DNA of 8,099 nt from Solirubrobacterales bacterium (GTDB lineage Bacteria; Actinomycetota; Thermoleophilia; Solirubrobacterales; Solirubrobacteraceae), in the NCBI GenBank assembly GCA_025963955.1, contig JAOPZU010000392.1:1-8099 (forward strand). The letters are read 5' to 3'. Under the pieces are notes generated by a model. The model had not been told where the DNA came from and searched no databases. It saw nothing but the letters and a program-made list of their open reading frames with translations. The position numbers were made by a program, and so were the translations under genes. How positions within the stretch are numbered: the stretch's first letter is position 1; each line of letters starts with the position of its first letter. Of the stretch, positions 6,050-8,099 are shown piece after piece.

Positions 6050-7233
6050 TGGATGATGGACCCCACGCCCTGCCCGCCGCCGCAGCACATGGTGGTCAGC
6101 CCGAGCTCGCCGCCCGTGCGCTCCAGCTCGTTGAGGATCGTCGCGAACAGCCGCGCGCCCGTGGTGCCCACCGGGTGCCCGAGCGCCATCGCACCGCCGT
6201 TGACGTTCACGCGCTCCATGTCCGGGCCGAGCTCCTTCGCCCACGCGAGCACGACGGACGCGAAGGCCTCGTTGCACTCGAAGAGGTCGATGTCGCCGAT
6301 CGCCAGGCCCGTGCGGGCGAGGAGCTTCTGCGTGGCCGGGATCGGCCCCGTGAGCATCAGCACCGGGTCCACGCCGACCGTCACGTGGTCGATGATCCGG
6401 GCGCGGATCCGCAGGCCGAGGCGCTCGGCCGTGGCCCGGGAGGCGAGCAGCACGGCGGCGGCGCCGTCCGAGATCTGCGAGGACGTGCCCGCCGTGACGC
6501 GGCCGCCCTCCCGGAACGGCGTCTTCAGGCCGGCGAGCGTCTCGAGCGACGTGCCCGGACGCATGCCCTGATCGGTGTCCACGACGCCGTTCGGCGTGGT
6601 GATCGGCACGATCTCGTCCGTGAAGCGGCCCTCCTCGGTGGCGCGGATCGCGCGCTCGTGGGAAACGACGGCGAGGCCGTCCATGTCCGTCCGGGAGATG
6701 TCCCACTTCAGGGCGATCTCCTCGGCGCTCCAGCCCTGGCCCTTGACGTCGTAGCGGTCGGTGAGCTTGCTCGTCCAGGCGTTGCCGTACAGCTTCTCCG
6801 TCTCCGCGACGGACGCCATCGGCACGTGCTGCATGTGCTCGACGCCACTGGCGACGACGAGCTCGTGGGTCCCGGAGGCGATCATCGCGGTCGCGTAGGA
6901 GACCGCGGACTGCGCGGAGCCGCAGCGCCGGTCGATCTGGACCCCGGGCACGGACGACGGGTAGCCGGCCTGCAACCACGCGTTCCGCGCGATGTTGCGC
7001 GACTGCTCGCCGAACGGGGCGGTGCAGCCGGCGATCACGTCGTCCACCTCGGCCGGGTCCAGGCCGCTGCGCTCGACGAGGGCGACGAGGCAGGCCTCCA
7101 GCAGATCAGCCGCGTGCGTGTCCCGGAAGGCGCCCTTCTCGGGGTGGGAGCGGCCGATGGCGGTGCGGACCGCGTCGACGATCACGACCTCGCGGGAGGC
7201 GTCCAGGAGCGGGGAGTGGATCTCGCGGGGCAC
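6040..7233 (-). CDS. Thiolase, acetyl-CoA C-acyltransferase, FadA5-like (397 aa)
   Basis: Catalyses the last step of a beta-oxidation cycle: CoA-dependent cleavage of a 3-oxoacyl-CoA, releasing acetyl- or propionyl-CoA. All catalytic elements are present: nucleophile C104 in DRRCGSAQ, the NEAFA motif (321-325), H353 in GGAMALGHPVG, and C383 in MCCGGGQG. Segments such as FGEQSRNIARNAWLQAG (74-90), TAGTSSQISDGAAAVL and NEAFASVVLAWAKE match my recollection of Mycobacterium tuberculosis FadA5, the thiolase of cholesterol side-chain degradation, better than generic acetoacetyl-CoA thiolases. Steroid specificity is inference. The start is GTG at 7233, one base after the upstream SDR stop, and gives about 13 residues more than FadA5 before the first strand; no strong Shine-Dalgarno is seen, so translation probably depends on coupling. 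The stop overlaps the CoA-transferase start by 10 bases. Confidence 0.92.
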   Translation of the reverse strand: MPREIHSPLLDASREVVIVDAVRTAIGRSHPEKGAFRDTHAADLLEACLVALVERSGLDPAEVDDVIAGCTAPFGEQSRNIARNAWLQAGYPSSVPGVQIDRRCGSAQSAVSYATAMIASGTHELVVASGVEHMQHVPMASVAETEKLYGNAWTSKLTDRYDVKGQGWSAEEIALKWDISRTDMDGLAVVSHERAIRATEEGRFTDEIVPITTPNGVVDTDQGMRPGTSLETLAGLKTPFREGGRVTAGTSSQISDGAAAVLLASRATAERLGLRIRARIIDHVTVGVDPVLMLTGPIPATQKLLARTGLAIGDIDLFECNEAFASVVLAWAKELGPDMERVNVNGGAMALGHPVGTTGARLFATILNELERTGGELGLTTMCCGGGQGVGSIIQCL

Positions 7234-7234
7234 C

Positions 7235-7975
7235 TCAGATCACCGTCCCGCCGTCGACCGCGAGGACCTGGCCCGTCATGTACGCCGCGTCGTCGGAGGC
7301 AAGGAACGCGAACGTCCCCGCGACCTCGGCCGGCTCGGCGAAGCGGCCCAGGGGGATCCGCGCGAGCGTGAGCTTCGCGAGCTTCTCGTCCGTGCGGACC
7401 TTCTCGGTCATCGCCGTGGCCGCCAGGGGCGCGACCGCGTTGGCGGTGATCGACTTGCGCGCGAGCTCCTTCGCGCAGGACTTCGTGAAGCCGATGATGC
7501 CCGCCTTGGCCGCGGCGTAGTTGGCCTGCCCGATCGTGCCGGACTGGCCGGCGGCGCTCGTCGTGGTGATGATGCGGCCGGTGCCGTCGTCCGGCAGGTG
7601 GGGCAGCGCGCTGCGCACGGTGCGGTAGGTGCCGCCGAGGTGCACGTCGACGACCGACGCGAACGTCTCCTCGTCCATGTTCTTCAGCATCGCCGGGCGG
7701 GAGTTGCCCGCGATGCAGACGACGATGTTGATGACGCCGCCGTTCAGCGCGGCGGCCGTCTCGACGGCCTGCGTCACCTCCTCGGGCGAGGCCACGTCGC
7801 ACCGCACGCCGACGGCGTCGAGGGGGAGCGTCGCCGCGACCCGGGCCGCGGCCTCCCCGTCCCGGTCGGCGAGCACGACGCGCACGCCCTCCTCGGCCAG
7901 CCGGCGGGCGACCGCCTCGCCGACGCCGGCGCCTGCGCCCGTCACCAGGGCGATCCGTCCTTCGAGTCCGCGCAT
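7235..7975 (-). CDS. SDR-family oxidoreductase, 3-oxoacyl reductase / 3-hydroxyacyl-CoA dehydrogenase (246 aa)
   Basis: A classical short-chain dehydrogenase with a single Rossmann domain, using NAD(P)(H). The cofactor loop TGAGAGVG spans 12-19. ADRD (36-39) at the end of strand 2 has Asp, which generally favours NAD over NADP. Other features are CDV (59-61), catalytic S140 in TTTSAAG, and YAAAK with Y153 and K157. The C-terminal GQVLAVDGGTVI is typical of FabG-like proteins. Two positions deviate: the usual NNAG reads CIAG (87-90), and the Asn of the N-S-Y-K tetrad is replaced by His in VHLGG (H112), a change I believe occurs in other actinobacterial SDRs. Between an acyl-CoA dehydrogenase and a thiolase, the likely role is oxidation of 3-hydroxyacyl-CoA. 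The ATG at 7975 follows the upstream TGA after one base, with GGAG eight bases before the ATG. Confidence 0.92.
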   Translation of the reverse strand: MRGLEGRIALVTGAGAGVGEAVARRLAEEGVRVVLADRDGEAAARVAATLPLDAVGVRCDVASPEEVTQAVETAAALNGGVINIVVCIAGNSRPAMLKNMDEETFASVVDVHLGGTYRTVRSALPHLPDDGTGRIITTTSAAGQSGTIGQANYAAAKAGIIGFTKSCAKELARKSITANAVAPLAATAMTEKVRTDEKLAKLTLARIPLGRFAEPAEVAGTFAFLASDDAAYMTGQVLAVDGGTVI

Positions 7976-7976
7976 G

Positions 7977-8099
7977 TCAGTAGCTCCGGGGGAGGCCGAG
8001 GACGTGCTCGGCCATGTAGTTGAGGACCATCTCCTGCGGAAGCGGCGCGAGCTTGAGCAAGCGCGCTTCCTTGTAGTACCGCTCCACGTGGTACTCCCG
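7977..8099 (-). CDS. Acyl-CoA dehydrogenase, C-terminal fragment (5' part outside window)
   Basis: The last 40 codons of a gene that continues past the right edge. The peptide starts REYHVERYYKEARLLKLAP and ends HVLGLPRSY, followed by TGA (7979-7977). The 'EYxVERxYRDAR' pattern is the conserved C-terminal helix region of FAD-dependent acyl-CoA dehydrogenases, which carry out the first, alpha-beta desaturation step of beta-oxidation. The flavin and substrate-binding parts are not visible, so chain-length or steroid specificity cannot be judged. One base separates its stop from the SDR start, so it is the most upstream visible gene of the minus-strand operon; the operon promoter lies outside the window. 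Confidence 0.88.
   Translation of the reverse strand, partial: REYHVERYYKEARLLKLAPLPQEMVLNYMAEHVLGLPRSY

Noticed and set aside
6050..6979. In-frame extension of the CoA-transferase frame into the thiolase region
   Set aside because: This part is a shadow of the thiolase, whose catalytic residues are all intact in its own frame. The family core starts just after the GTG at 6049.
7182..8023. Open frames on both strands overlapping the SDR (minus 7182-7802, plus 6992-8023)
   Set aside because: Both are out-of-frame or antisense shadows of the SDR, which has TGAGAGVG, S140 and YAAAK in the correct order.

Overview
The window is very G+C-rich, with G or C at almost every third codon position. 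Its genes are tightly packed, GTG starts are common, and stop/start overlaps are frequent. Together with the gene content this points to a high-GC actinobacterium. A soil Thermoleophilia/Solirubrobacterales-type organism is my best guess, but that is inference; no rRNA or marker gene is present to prove it.

Left half (1-3933), regulators and membrane/ABC genes. The window opens in the last 31 codons of a LuxR-type regulator (+, ends 97). A convergent MlaF/Mkl-like ABC ATPase gene (780-64, -) follows; its Walker A motif is intact but its signature motif, catalytic glutamate and switch histidine are all replaced. Divergent from it, 38 bases away, is a four-helix membrane protein (819-1247, +). 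This overlaps by 148 bases, tail to tail, with a two-helix membrane protein (1576-1100, -). After a 126-base divergent promoter region come two tandem, translationally coupled GAF-plus-LuxR regulators (1703-2785 and 2782-3933, +). They are clearly paralogues of each other and of the fragment at the window start.

Right half (3930-8099), a minus-strand acyl-CoA metabolism operon. In transcription order it encodes an acyl-CoA dehydrogenase (C-terminus only), an SDR-family 3-hydroxyacyl-CoA dehydrogenase/3-oxoacyl reductase, a thiolase resembling the actinobacterial steroid side-chain thiolase FadA5, an acetyl-CoA hydrolase/CoA-transferase family protein, and an LLM-class flavin/F420-dependent oxidoreductase. 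Junctions are 1-base gaps or 10-base overlaps, so this is almost certainly one transcript. The set fits beta-oxidation: dehydrogenation, 3-hydroxy oxidation, thiolysis and CoA recycling, plus one extra redox enzyme. The thiolase resemblance and the nearby MlaF/Mkl-like (Mce-type lipid importer) ATPase suggest uptake and catabolism of a sterol, terpenoid or other bulky lipid acid; that substrate is inference.

The GAF-LuxR pair converges on the operon with overlapping stop codons and may regulate this region. Two proteins carry substitutions at residues normally required for catalysis (the ABC ATPase and the CoA-transferase), and these are the most interesting points. No tRNA, rRNA, CRISPR, insertion sequence or phage gene was seen, and no gene-free stretch exceeds about 130 bases.
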